Below, piece by piece: positions 17,004 to 24,119 of a stretch of 39,173 nucleotides of DNA. Where the stretch lies: assembly GCA_036523795.1 (NCBI GenBank), contig DATDDN010000098.1, positions 1 to 39,173 on the forward strand, given 5' to 3'. This stretch comes from 39-52-133 sp036523795 (GTDB taxonomy: Bacteria; Pseudomonadota; Gammaproteobacteria; Burkholderiales; Gallionellaceae). A program made the translations under genes and the position numbers. Positions within the stretch are counted from its first letter, which is position 1. Each line of letters opens with the position of its first letter. The notes beneath the pieces are model-generated. The model was not told where the DNA came from. It searched no databases and saw nothing but the letters and a program-made list of their open reading frames with translations.

Positions 17004-17450
17004 TCATTTCTCACAGTACCTCGTTCCTGTAATTTCGACCTTCCCGCGACCCCACTCGGGATCATTCTCCGGCATGTATTCTGTGCTGACCAATTTTACT
17101 TGAGGCACGCCGGACGCGCCCTTCAGATACTTGTATACGTGCCTGACGGATGCGCTGTATCCACCGGAATAGTTGCCTTCGGTTTCAATAACAGCTTCGT
17201 TAATTCCGTCTCGATCGCAGTCGCGAAAGTGAATCACGCCATAGTCGGCACCAACCGGTTCGCCGACAATTACTTTCGGATCGCTTCGCAGAACTGGAGT
17301 GAACAGAACAAACCGGTCTCCGGCTCCGGGATGTTCTTCAATGAACTCGATGTCGTCAAACGGCGCTCGGTTCTCCCGGAAAGACCAAATCGCCACTACC
17401 AGAAGGGCCATTAAAGCGATCAATTTTATTCGACTTTCTGCTTTCATCAT
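17004..17450 (-). CDS. Small secreted or membrane-anchored protein, unknown function
   Basis: 148 residues. An N-terminal hydrophobic stretch (IKLIALMALLVVAIWSF, about residues 8-24) follows a short basic segment, so the protein is exported or anchored by one helix. The remainder contains DCDRDGINEAVIETEGNYSGGY, which resembles the calcium-binding-like loops of FG-GAP/VCBS-type repeats, but one copy is not enough for a family call. The ATG overlaps the stop of the upstream gene in ATGA (17447-17450), so the two are translationally coupled. I do not recognise a family. It is the last gene of a four-gene minus-strand cluster convergent with malQ; the 130 bp between shows nothing clear. Confidence 0.6.
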   Translation of the reverse strand: MMKAESRIKLIALMALLVVAIWSFRENRAPFDDIEFIEEHPGAGDRFVLFTPVLRSDPKVIVGEPVGADYGVIHFRDCDRDGINEAVIETEGNYSGGYSASVRHVYKYLKGASGVPQVKLVSTEYMPENDPEWGRGKVEITGTRYCEK

Positions 17451-17818
17451 TCTTGATTCTCGCGATCAAGCCCGTAGGAGCCTTTCGCATTTTGTTCGAA
17501 CCCTATGCCGATTGACGAGTACAACTCTTCCAGAAGGTTGTCACCGTCCACTACCCACCAGTAAGGTTCGGCGCTAGCGGGTTCTTGATGTTCTACAACG
17601 CCGGCGAGCCCAAGCAACTCTGTAGGATTTGACGCAACCAACTGAATGCCGTCCTTCTGCGCAAGCCACGTCACTTTGCTGTGCTTCGTAAGCAAATCAG
17701 CATCAGCAGGGGCGTTGCATTCAATGGACAGCTGATATCCACGGGCCTTAAGGACACGCAGGCAGCTATTCCAGACGTTTGGCACAGAAACCAGATATGC
17801 AACGACGCTGCTATTCAT
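17447..17818 (-). CDS. Small protein of unknown function, cassette-type
   Basis: 123 residues from the ATG at 17816-17818 (MNSSVVAYLVSVPNVW). An in-frame GTG at 17866 would add 16 charged residues and overlap the preceding stop as GTGA. That GTG lies within an attC-like inverted repeat, so I prefer the ATG, but both are possible. The protein has no signal peptide or clear membrane segment. C-terminal features are EPYWWVVDGDNLLEELY, then NAKGSYGLDRE. The body resembles the general look of small immunity-type or SMI1-like proteins, but no motif supports that firmly. It is coupled to the downstream gene by a 4-base overlap. Confidence 0.5.
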   Translation of the reverse strand: MNSSVVAYLVSVPNVWNSCLRVLKARGYQLSIECNAPADADLLTKHSKVTWLAQKDGIQLVASNPTELLGLAGVVEHQEPASAEPYWWVVDGDNLLEELYSSIGIGFEQNAKGSYGLDRENQE

Positions 17819-17853
17819 AGACCTGACGTTCCGCTTGTTACCACGGTTCTTTT

Positions 17854-17914
17854 CGTTAACGCTCACCAGAGCTGAGGCGCAAATGCGCCGCGCCGTGTGG
17901 CTTGAGCGTCCAAT
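17854..17914 (-). repeat. Degenerate attC-like inverted repeat between two cassette-type genes
   Basis: On the minus strand ACGCTCA(A)GC...GGCGC, loop ATTT, GCGCC...TGAGCGT forms an imperfect long stem ending in GTTAACG. The layout (stop codon inside the element, next gene right after a GTT core) is that of an integron attC. The cores match the RYYYAAC/GTTRRRY consensus only partly. Confidence 0.35.
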
Positions 17915-18330
17915 GCATAAAATCCACTTGCGATAGCTTTAAATTCTGGAAATGCTGATTTTGGCACGAGCCTAAAAGACTGATCGGATAAGGCTTGAAT
18001 TTTCCAGTTGCCTTTCTCTTCGCTGATGCGCCACTCGCCGGGCGACCCAAACATAAACTCTTGTGTATATGTAATGTAGTCAAAGATGATCTTGTCGGGA
18101 TGCAAGTAAATAGCTTGCTTTACTCCCCGGCGATATGTGCGCAAAAGCACCCAGAGCAAAAAGAGAAATGTGGCGGCCACACCAACGGCAACTGCAGTGT
18201 CGAAACGGAGGTGCCACATAAAGAAACTAAGCCCCAAAGGAAATGCACTCGACAGCAAAGCCGTAAAGGCAAGCCATTTGAGTACGTAGGCTCTGGAAAT
18301 CTGAACGGTGAGAAAGTTATCAGAAGACAT
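17863..18330 (-). CDS. Membrane protein with two predicted helices, unknown function
   Basis: 155 residues from the ATG at 18328-18330 (MSSDNFLTVQISRAYVLKW). A GTG at 18345 in the same frame lies in an attC-like stretch and is less likely. Two hydrophobic helices (LAFTALLSSAFPLGLSFFM and VAVGVAATFLFLLWVLL) are joined by a short loop, then a basic segment and a soluble C-terminal domain with WRISEEKGNWKI. The layout resembles small PH-domain-like (YcxB/DUF-type) membrane proteins, but I cannot name a family. The last residues (RRGAFAPQLW) are encoded by the inverted repeat, a common trait of integron cassette genes, whose stop codon sits inside attC. Confidence 0.5.
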   Translation of the reverse strand: MSSDNFLTVQISRAYVLKWLAFTALLSSAFPLGLSFFMWHLRFDTAVAVGVAATFLFLLWVLLRTYRRGVKQAIYLHPDKIIFDYITYTQEFMFGSPGEWRISEEKGNWKIQALSDQSFRLVPKSAFPEFKAIASGFYALDAQATRRGAFAPQLW

Positions 18331-18398
18331 GGCGTTAGAATTCACAGGCTCACGCAGCTTCTTGTGCAGGTCCAGTGGGAGAATAATGGGTTGGCATC
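18331..18398 (-). repeat. Possible remnant of an attC site
   Basis: On the minus strand the segment between two cassette-type genes aligns in layout with the good attC at 30435-30501. Shared parts are GCCAAC near the left end, GACCTGCAC opposite GCTGCGTGAGCC around a short A-rich loop, and TGTGAATTC at the right. The right-hand GTTRRRY core is not preserved, so this is a weak call. Confidence 0.25.
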
Positions 18399-18402
18399 AT
18401 CT

Positions 18403-18891
18403 CTACGCCTGCACCATGAACGGTTCGCATGAAGGAAGAAAATTGCGAATTGCCCTGGCAAAGGCCGCGTGATCGAAGTCCTTAGGCTTCCGCTTCGCTG
18501 TGGCTATGCGCTCGATGGACGAAAGCAGAGCTGCACCTAACCTTGATAACTGTTCAGCGGCCGATAAGTCCTTGACTTCCTTCCACTCCAATTGGCCAAC
18601 GGAAATCAACGTTTTGCTCTTTGGCCGATAGCTTATGTAGTCGCGTGTGTCCGTAAACCGTCGCCCCCACTCCTTCAATTCGGCAATCTCGAAACCGAAC
18701 ACGAACTCCTCAATCGAAGTGCCAAACGACATTGGCGCAAGTTCGTGTGCAACCAAATCCTCAAATTTCGGTACGCTTACGCGCCAAAGCCCCGTCTCAG
18801 GCGGCGCCCCGTAGTATATTGGCTGGCCTCTTCGTGAATGCCCAGCGAAGACGACCTCGCCGCCACTGGTTATAAGGATGCGGAATCTCAT
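18403..18891 (-). CDS. Protein of unknown function, cassette-type
   Basis: 162 residues from the ATG at 18889-18891. A TTG three codons upstream is less likely, because the ATG is preceded by aTTGGGCATT, which resembles the TTRRRY start of an integron cassette. The protein begins MRFRILITSGGEVVFAGHSRRG and contains EWGRRFTDTRDYISYRPKSKTL and a helical C-terminal third. No signal peptide, transmembrane helix or catalytic motif is evident and I do not recognise a family. The stop at 18403-18405 is followed directly by an attC-like stretch. About 150 bp with no gene separate it from the LysR gene upstream. Confidence 0.5.
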   Translation of the reverse strand: MRFRILITSGGEVVFAGHSRRGQPIYYGAPPETGLWRVSVPKFEDLVAHELAPMSFGTSIEEFVFGFEIAELKEWGRRFTDTRDYISYRPKSKTLISVGQLEWKEVKDLSAAEQLSRLGAALLSSIERIATAKRKPKDFDHAAFARAIRNFLPSCEPFMVQA

Positions 18892-19044
18892 AATGCCCAA
18901 TTTGAATTAGATTCCCTGAAAACTGCCGTGAAGGCGCCTTTCAGGTGCATTTCAGCATCAGGATTAAACGCCAGATTCGCCCACAGGACAAGCTCTGTCC
19001 GCGAGCAGGGTCGTGTCATGCATTTCGCATTGACGCGTACTCCC

Positions 19045-19947
19045 TCAAGCCCCCCAATCCGGATTCGGTCCGAAGCGTTCCACCAGGAAATCGATGAACG
19101 TCCGCACCTTGGCCGAGAGGAAGCGGCGGCTGGGGTACACCGCGTAGATGCCGAGTTCACGCGATTCGTAGTCGGTAAGCACGGCCTGCAGGCGGCCTTC
19201 ACGCAGGTCGGCGCCGACCAGGAAGCGTGGCTGCAGTACGATGCCGGCGCCGCCCAGGGCTGCCACGCGCAGCAGGTCGCCGTTGTTGGCGCGCAGGTTG
19301 CCGCTGACGCTGACACGGTGTTCGCCATCCGGCCCGCTGAACTGCCATTCGTTGATTGACTCCTCGTAGGAGTAGCCGAGACACACATGCTTGCCGAGAT
19401 CATCCGGCACCCTGGGCACGCCGTGGCGGCGAAAGTATTCCGGCGAACCGCACACCACCAGGCGGTCGCGGGCGAAGCGACGCGCGACCAGGCCGCTCTC
19501 CGCCAGGTTGCCGATGCGGATGGCAAGATCGTAGCCTTCGTTGACCAGGTCGATGTTGCGATCGTCCAGGGTGAAGTCGAGTTTGGCCTCGGGGTACAGC
19601 GCCAGGTAGTCTGCAATCAGTGGCGCGATATGCAGCACGCCGAACACCAGCGGTGCGGTCACGCGCAAGGTGCCGCGCGGGGCGGAGGTGAGCTCGGTGG
19701 CGGCAAGCTCGGCTTCGTCGATGTCCTTGAGGATGTGCTGGCAGCGTTCGTAATAGCCGGTGCCGGCTTCGGTGAGGCTGAGGCGGCGCGTGGTGCGGTT
19801 GAGCAGGCGGCTGCCCAGATGCCCTTCCAGGTGGGCCATGTGCTTGGACACCATGGCGCGCGACAGGTCGAGGCGCTCGGCCGCTGCGGCAAAGCTGCCG
19901 GATTCCACCACGGTGGCAAAGACCTTCATGCTGAGCAACGTATCCAT
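19045..19947 (-). CDS. LysR-family transcriptional regulator
   Basis: 300 residues, the standard length. The N-terminal winged helix-turn-helix spans about residues 1-60 (MDTLLSMKVFATVVESGSF, then AAAERLDLSRAMVSKHMAHLE and LLNRTTRRLSLTEAG). The C-terminal periplasmic-binding-like co-inducer domain starts around residue 90 (GTLRVTAPLVFG), with GYDLAIRIGNLAESGL in the middle. It belongs to the large CrgA/AaeR-like branch often paired with quinone or stress-response genes. It is divergent from yceI and the oxidoreductase genes, the classic layout in which a LysR protein controls the adjacent operon and itself from a shared region (19948-20199). The inducer is unknown. Confidence 0.92.
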   Translation of the reverse strand: MDTLLSMKVFATVVESGSFAAAAERLDLSRAMVSKHMAHLEGHLGSRLLNRTTRRLSLTEAGTGYYERCQHILKDIDEAELAATELTSAPRGTLRVTAPLVFGVLHIAPLIADYLALYPEAKLDFTLDDRNIDLVNEGYDLAIRIGNLAESGLVARRFARDRLVVCGSPEYFRRHGVPRVPDDLGKHVCLGYSYEESINEWQFSGPDGEHRVSVSGNLRANNGDLLRVAALGGAGIVLQPRFLVGADLREGRLQAVLTDYESRELGIYAVYPSRRFLSAKVRTFIDFLVERFGPNPDWGA

Positions 19948-20071
19948 ATGAATTTGTTACCTGATTGACTGCTGCTGCGCGCCTGGGCGGGTGTTGGTTG
20001 TTCGACAGGCTCATCACGAACGGCCTATTATTATCAACTATTGGTATTCAATGTAATTCCATTTTTGCTAT

Positions 20072-20099
20072 TTATCAACCTGATGCGTAGCAATATAGT
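20072..20099 (+). promoter_or_regulatory. Candidate promoter for the yceI operon
   Basis: TTATCA (20072-20077), a 16-bp spacer and TATAGT (20094-20099) form a sigma70-like promoter about 100 bases before yceI. The AT-rich stretch just upstream (20030-20070) contains dyads such as ATCAAC/TTGGTA and is the likely LysR-binding zone, though I cannot define a T-N11-A box uniquely. Confidence 0.35.
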
Positions 20100-20199
20100 G
20101 CAGTCCAACTGCTAGAACTTGATCGAGGCGCTCAGTCTTTCCGGGGCGAATCCTTCAGCATTCGTGCAGTTCCCTACCAACCCTAATCAGGAGAACACC

Positions 20200-20769
20200 A
20201 TGCTGAGAAAACACGCCATTGCATTGCTGCTTGCCAGCTGTCTGCCCGTAAGCGCATTCGCTGCCGATTCCTACACCGTGGATCCGACCCACACCTATGC
20301 GCACTTCACCGTCAGCCATTTTGGCTATTCCACCATGCATGGCCGTTTTGACCAGAGCGCCGGCAAGGTCACGCTGGATACCGCAGCCAAGACCGGCACT
20401 GTGGACATCACCATCCAGGCTGCCTCGATCAGCACCGGTTACGGCAAGCGTGACGATCACCTGAAGTCGCCGGACTTCTTCAATGCGGCCGAGTTTCCCA
20501 CCATCACCTACAAGGCCAGCAGCATGAAGTTCAAGGGCAATACGCCGAGCACGGTGGAAGGCCAGCTAACCATCCTGGGCGTGAGCAAGCCGGTCACGCT
20601 GACCATCGATGCCTTCAAGTGCGGGCCCAACCCGATGAGCAAGAAGGAAGAGTGCGGCGCAGCGGCTACCGCGCAGATCAAGCGTTCCGATTTCGGCATG
20701 AAGACTTTCCTGCCGGGCGTGGGCGACGACATCAAGCTGGAATTTGAAATCGAAGCATACAAGGACTAA
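20200..20769 (+). CDS. YceI-family periplasmic lipid-binding protein
   Basis: 189 residues from the ATG at 20200, which has GGAG upstream. An in-frame ATG at 20119 would place a non-signal extension before the signal peptide and is rejected. The signal peptide (HAIALLLASCLPVSAFA, cleavage before ADSY) directs it to the periplasm. The mature protein begins SYTVDPTHTYAHFTVSHFG, the conserved opening strand of the YceI lipocalin-like barrel. DHLKSPDFFNAAEFPTITY and ILGVSKPVTLTID follow. YceI proteins bind polyisoprenoids or ubiquinone-like lipids in a hydrophobic cavity. It is the first gene of the LysR-linked operon and has a hairpin just after its stop. Confidence 0.93.
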   Translation: MLRKHAIALLLASCLPVSAFAADSYTVDPTHTYAHFTVSHFGYSTMHGRFDQSAGKVTLDTAAKTGTVDITIQAASISTGYGKRDDHLKSPDFFNAAEFPTITYKASSMKFKGNTPSTVEGQLTILGVSKPVTLTIDAFKCGPNPMSKKEECGAAATAQIKRSDFGMKTFLPGVGDDIKLEFEIEAYKD

Positions 20770-20775
20770 GTCCGG

Positions 20776-20798
20776 GCAAAGCGGCCATGCCGCTTTGC
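20776..20798 (+). other. Perfect intercistronic hairpin after yceI
   Basis: GCAAAGCGGC / GCCGCTTTGC, ten perfect base pairs with a 3-nt CAT loop, starts 7 bases after the yceI stop. No T run follows. It is more likely a transcript-stabilising or attenuating hairpin within the operon than a full terminator. Confidence 0.5.
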
Positions 20799-20829
20799 AC
20801 CTCAACTCAAGTAACGAACAGGAGCAGTC

Positions 20830-21390
20830 ATGTCTAAGGTAGTAGTTGTATATCACAGCGGTTATGGCCACACGGCCAAGATGGCGCAGTCGGTGGCTGC
20901 GGGTGCCAATGCTGCGCTCGTCGCCATCGATGCAGAAGGCAACATGAGCGATGCTGACTGGACGCAGCTGGATACGGCCGATGCCATCATCATGGGCACC
21001 CCCACCTATATGGGCAATGCCAGCTGGCAGTTCAAGAAATTCGCCGATGCTTCCTCCAAACGCTGGTTTTCCCAGCAGTGGAAGAACAAGATCGCGGCAG
21101 GTTTTACCAATTCCGCCTCGATGAATGGCGACAAGCACGCCACCCTGCACAGCCTGTTTACGCTGGCCATGCAGCACGGCATGGTGTGGGTTGGCACGGG
21201 CATGATGCCTGCCAACAGCAAGGAGGCGCAACGCAATGACGTCAACTATCTGGGCACCTATGCCGGTGCGATCGCCAGTTCGCCGTCAAACGCCAGCGTC
21301 GATGAAATGTTGCCTGGCGACCTGGAAACTGCGCGGCTGTTTGGCCAGCGAGTGGCCGAAACGACACGCCAGTTTGCCGGGCGCAAGTGA
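20830..21390 (+). CDS. Flavodoxin-family NAD(P)H:quinone oxidoreductase-like protein
   Basis: 186 residues. The N-terminal FMN phosphate-binding loop is VVVYHSGYGHTAKMAQSVAAG, residues 4-24, split here as VVVYHSGYGHTA and KMAQ. A second FMN contact is DAIIMGTPTYMGN. AGFTNSASMNGDKHATLHSL is the WrbA-like third loop, split as GFTNSAS and GDKHATL. WrbA-type flavoproteins reduce quinones by two electrons and avoid semiquinone radicals; single-electron carriers are also in this fold. AGGAG precedes the ATG. Co-transcription with yceI, a dioxygenase and an esterase under LysR control points to an electrophile or quinone response. Substrate not determined. Confidence 0.85.
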   Translation: MSKVVVVYHSGYGHTAKMAQSVAAGANAALVAIDAEGNMSDADWTQLDTADAIIMGTPTYMGNASWQFKKFADASSKRWFSQQWKNKIAAGFTNSASMNGDKHATLHSLFTLAMQHGMVWVGTGMMPANSKEAQRNDVNYLGTYAGAIASSPSNASVDEMLPGDLETARLFGQRVAETTRQFAGRK

Positions 21391-21396
21391 TCGAGT

Positions 21397-21414
21397 GGCT
21401 GCAATCTTGCAGCC
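21397..21414 (+). other. Intercistronic inverted repeat after the flavodoxin-family gene
   Basis: GGCTGCAA-TC-TTGCAGCC is an 8-bp perfect inverted repeat (in RNA, a 6-7-bp stem with a larger loop) in the 45-bp gap before the dioxygenase gene. No T run follows. Confidence 0.4.
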
Positions 21415-21435
21415 GTTCACGGAGCTGAAATCATC

Positions 21436-22221
21436 ATGAAAAATTTGCCGACACTCTTTGTTTCTCACGGCTCGCCGATGCTGTCGCTGGAAGATGGCCC
21501 GGCTCGCCGCTTCCTGACTGGCTGGGGCGAGCAACACGTACGGCCCAAGGCCATTCTGGTGGCGTCCGCGCACTGGGAGACACGTGGCGGCGTGGGAGTG
21601 AGCACGGCAGAGCAGCCGCGCGCGATACATGATTTCGGCGGCTTCCCGCGCGAGCTGTACGAGCTGCAATATGCGGCGCCAGGTGCGCCTGGCGTGGCGC
21701 AGCAAACGATCGCACTGTTGCAGGAGGCAGGCTTCATGGTCGCTCCCAGCGACAACCGCGGCCTCGATCACGGTGCCTGGGTGCCGCTGCGGCTGATGTA
21801 TCCGGCTGCGGACATCCCCGTGTTCCAGGTTTCGCTGCTGCACGGCGCCAGTCCGGCAGAACATTACCGGCTCGGCGCAGCCCTGCAGCCGCTGCGCGAG
21901 CAGGGAGTGCTGGTGATGGGCTCGGGTTCGGTGACGCACAACCTGTACGAAATCATGGGTCATGGCCAGGATGACCCGGTGGAGCCGTGGGTGAGCGAAT
22001 TCGATCAGTGGCTGGCGGCAACACTTGAGGCGGGCAGGGTGGCGGATCTGCTGGAATATCGCAAGCTGGCACCCAATGCCGTGCGCAACCATCCTACGGA
22101 AGAGCACCTGCTGCCGCTGTTCGTCGCCCTCGGTGCGGCAGGCACAAGTGCCGTAGCCACCCGTGTGCACGCCAGCCACACCTATGGCATCCTGGCGATG
22201 GATGCCTATACCTTCGAGTAG
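21436..22221 (+). CDS. DODA-type class III extradiol dioxygenase (YgiD-like)
   Basis: 261 residues. The metal-site histidines are expected in LFVSHGSPMLSLEDGP (H11), VASAHWETRGG and the C-terminal VHASHTYG. GLDHGAWVPLRLMYP and MGSGSVTHNLYEI are family blocks of the LigB superfamily 4,5-DOPA dioxygenase group (E. coli YgiD). Such enzymes use a single Fe(II) or Zn to open catechol rings. The native substrate in bacteria is unclear. All expected histidine-containing motifs are intact. It follows the flavodoxin-family gene by 45 bases and precedes the esterase by 41, so the unit is an operon. Together with the quinone reductase-like neighbour it suggests handling of catechol/quinone compounds, which is inference. 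Confidence 0.9.
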   Translation: MKNLPTLFVSHGSPMLSLEDGPARRFLTGWGEQHVRPKAILVASAHWETRGGVGVSTAEQPRAIHDFGGFPRELYELQYAAPGAPGVAQQTIALLQEAGFMVAPSDNRGLDHGAWVPLRLMYPAADIPVFQVSLLHGASPAEHYRLGAALQPLREQGVLVMGSGSVTHNLYEIMGHGQDDPVEPWVSEFDQWLAATLEAGRVADLLEYRKLAPNAVRNHPTEEHLLPLFVALGAAGTSAVATRVHASHTYGILAMDAYTFE

Positions 22222-22262
22222 GCGGAGCAAATGAACCGGCCATTCATCTCTGGAGCCATGCC

Positions 22263-22940
22263 ATGACGGGACAGGCGTTTCAGGGTATCGAGCTGTTGCC
22301 AGCAACGATGCCGGCGCGGCAACTGTTTGTGTTGCTGCACGGTGTGGGGGCGAGCGCGGCCGACCTGCTGCCGCTGGCGCAGCGCATCCGGGAGGCGTAC
22401 CCCGAGGCGGCGCTGTTGTTGCCGGATGGCACTTTCCCCTTTGATGGCGGGGGGTCGGGTCGGCAGTGGTTTTCCATCCGCGACGTCACCGAGGAGAATC
22501 GCGTGGCCCGGGTTGCCGAGGCACTGCCGCGCTTGCACGCACTGGTGCAGCAGGCGCAACAGCGCTGCCAGGTCGAGCAGCAGGCGACGGTACTGGCCGG
22601 CTTTTCACAGGGTGCCATCATGGCACTGGAATTCAGTGCATTGCATGACGGAGCAGTGGGGCGGGTGCTGGCATTTTCCGGCCGCTATGCGCGTCTGCCG
22701 GAGCAGGCGCCAAGATTGACCACACTGCATCTCCTGCATGGCGAAGCCGACAGGGTGATACCGGTAAGCCACGCGTATGCGGCGCTGGAAAGGCTGCAGA
22801 GCATGGCGGGTGACGTAACGCTGGACGTTGCACCCGCGGCGGGGCACGAAATCAACGCCGAATTGGCCGGGCTGGCCATTCATCGCCTGCAAACCTGCAT
22901 TCCGCTGCGAACACTGCAGCAGGCGATGAAGGCACTCTGA
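22263..22940 (+). CDS. YpfH-like carboxylesterase (alpha/beta hydrolase)
   Basis: 225 residues. It opens with LFVLLHGVGASAADLLPLA, the oxyanion-hole HG motif of the phospholipase/carboxylesterase family. The nucleophile serine is in ATVLAGFSQGAIMALEF, the acid is in LLHGEADRVIPVSHA and the base in APAAGHEINAEL, so the Ser-Asp-His triad is complete. The length and motifs match E. coli YpfH (232). No signal peptide, so it is cytoplasmic. Last gene of the LysR-linked set, 41 bases after the dioxygenase. Physiological substrate unknown. The GCGGG-aat-CCCGC dyad just after the stop is a weak terminator candidate. Confidence 0.87.
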   Translation: MTGQAFQGIELLPATMPARQLFVLLHGVGASAADLLPLAQRIREAYPEAALLLPDGTFPFDGGGSGRQWFSIRDVTEENRVARVAEALPRLHALVQQAQQRCQVEQQATVLAGFSQGAIMALEFSALHDGAVGRVLAFSGRYARLPEQAPRLTTLHLLHGEADRVIPVSHAYAALERLQSMAGDVTLDVAPAAGHEINAELAGLAIHRLQTCIPLRTLQQAMKAL

Positions 22941-22993
22941 GCCGCGGGAATCCCGCATCAATGACGCACCAAGCTCGGCGTCCCACGGCAGGG

Positions 22994-23021
22994 TTGCATA
23001 GTCTTGTTCGAGTAGTATGAT
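22994..23021 (+). promoter_or_regulatory. Candidate glk promoter
   Basis: TTGCAT (22994-22999), a 16-bp spacer and TATGAT (23016-23021) give a reasonable sigma70 promoter about 90 bases ahead of the glk ATG, in the 170-bp gap after the esterase gene. Confidence 0.4.
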
Positions 23022-23110
23022 CGAAGCGCGACGGCGACCAGGATTGCACGTGCGACCATCTGTTGCGGCCGTATTGTCGATACTGCCAGTGCTGTCATCA
23101 GGGGCACTTC

Positions 23111-24082
23111 ATGAACCTTTACCTCAGCGCCGACATCGGCGGCACCAGAACACGGTTGAGCCTTGCCAGGGGCGATACGGTAGTGCTGGAGAAATCCTTC
23201 CCGAGTGCGGCCTATGCAGGGCTGGACGAGATCGTGGCGGAGTTTCTGCATGAGGCTGGCGCCGGCGAAATTTCTTCCGCCTGTTTTGCCCTGGCCGGCC
23301 CGGTTGAAGGCCGCCTGGTGCATCTGACCAACCTGCCATGGGAAGTGGATGCGGATGCGCTGGCCAGCCGTTTCAGCATTCCTCGCGTCGCACTCATCAA
23401 CGATTTTCAGGCAGCCGGCCACGGCATCGCCGCGTTGCATGTGGACGACCTGCTCACCCTGCAGGCCGGGCAGCCGGAGCCGGGAAGCCGCCTGGTGCTG
23501 GGCGCCGGGACGGGACTGGGCGTGGCCTGGCTGACGCCTGCGCACAGCGACTACAAGGTGCATCCCTCCGAAGGTGGCCACATCGACTTCGCGCCGGCCG
23601 ACGATACACAGTACGCCCTGTTGCGCTACCTGCAGCAGCGCCACGGCCATGTCTCGTACGAGCGCATCGTGTCCGGCCCGGGCCTGGTTGCCATTTTCGA
23701 ATTCCTGCGCGACAGCGGCCGTGAGCAGCCCTCGCCGCAACTGCTGGCTGCGATGGCGACAGGGGATGCCGCGGCAGCGCTGACGCAGGCGGCAGAGCAT
23801 GGTGGCGAGCCGATTGCGCGCCACACGCTGGCGCTGTTCATCGCCATCTATGGCGCCTTTGCCGGCAACCTCGCGCTGGCAGCCTTGCCGCGCGGCGGCA
23901 TCTACGTGGCGGGCGGCATTGCGGCCAAGATCGCCAGCGCCCTGCAACAAGGCGACTTCCTGCGCAACTTCCTCGACAAGGGCCGCTTCAAGGGGCTGCT
24001 GCAGACGCTGCCGCTGCATATCGTGCTGAACGAACAGGTGGGTTTGCTCGGGGCGGCTGTATACGCCCGCAAAGGCGAGTAG
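23111..24082 (+). CDS. glk: Glucokinase (ROK-independent, E. coli Glk type)
   Basis: 323 residues from the ATG at 23111, where the protein begins MNLYLSADIGGTRTRLSLARG; E. coli Glk has 321. An in-frame ATG at 23063 would add cysteine-rich non-family sequence. It phosphorylates glucose with ATP. The phosphate-1 loop is DIGGTRTRL, residues 8-16. The catalytic aspartate lies in VALINDFQAAGHGI, the adenosine region is LVLGAGTGLGVAWL, and the sugar-binding segment is HPSEGGHIDFAP. GIYVAGGIAAKI is near the C-terminus. It precedes glgP by 37 bases, so the two are likely co-transcribed. Glk would recapture glucose released by MalQ during glycogen turnover. Confidence 0.95.
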   Translation: MNLYLSADIGGTRTRLSLARGDTVVLEKSFPSAAYAGLDEIVAEFLHEAGAGEISSACFALAGPVEGRLVHLTNLPWEVDADALASRFSIPRVALINDFQAAGHGIAALHVDDLLTLQAGQPEPGSRLVLGAGTGLGVAWLTPAHSDYKVHPSEGGHIDFAPADDTQYALLRYLQQRHGHVSYERIVSGPGLVAIFEFLRDSGREQPSPQLLAAMATGDAAAALTQAAEHGGEPIARHTLALFIAIYGAFAGNLALAALPRGGIYVAGGIAAKIASALQQGDFLRNFLDKGRFKGLLQTLPLHIVLNEQVGLLGAAVYARKGE

Positions 24083-24119
24083 TATTGAACCTGAATCAAT
24101 AGCTGAAAGGAACGTGGGC

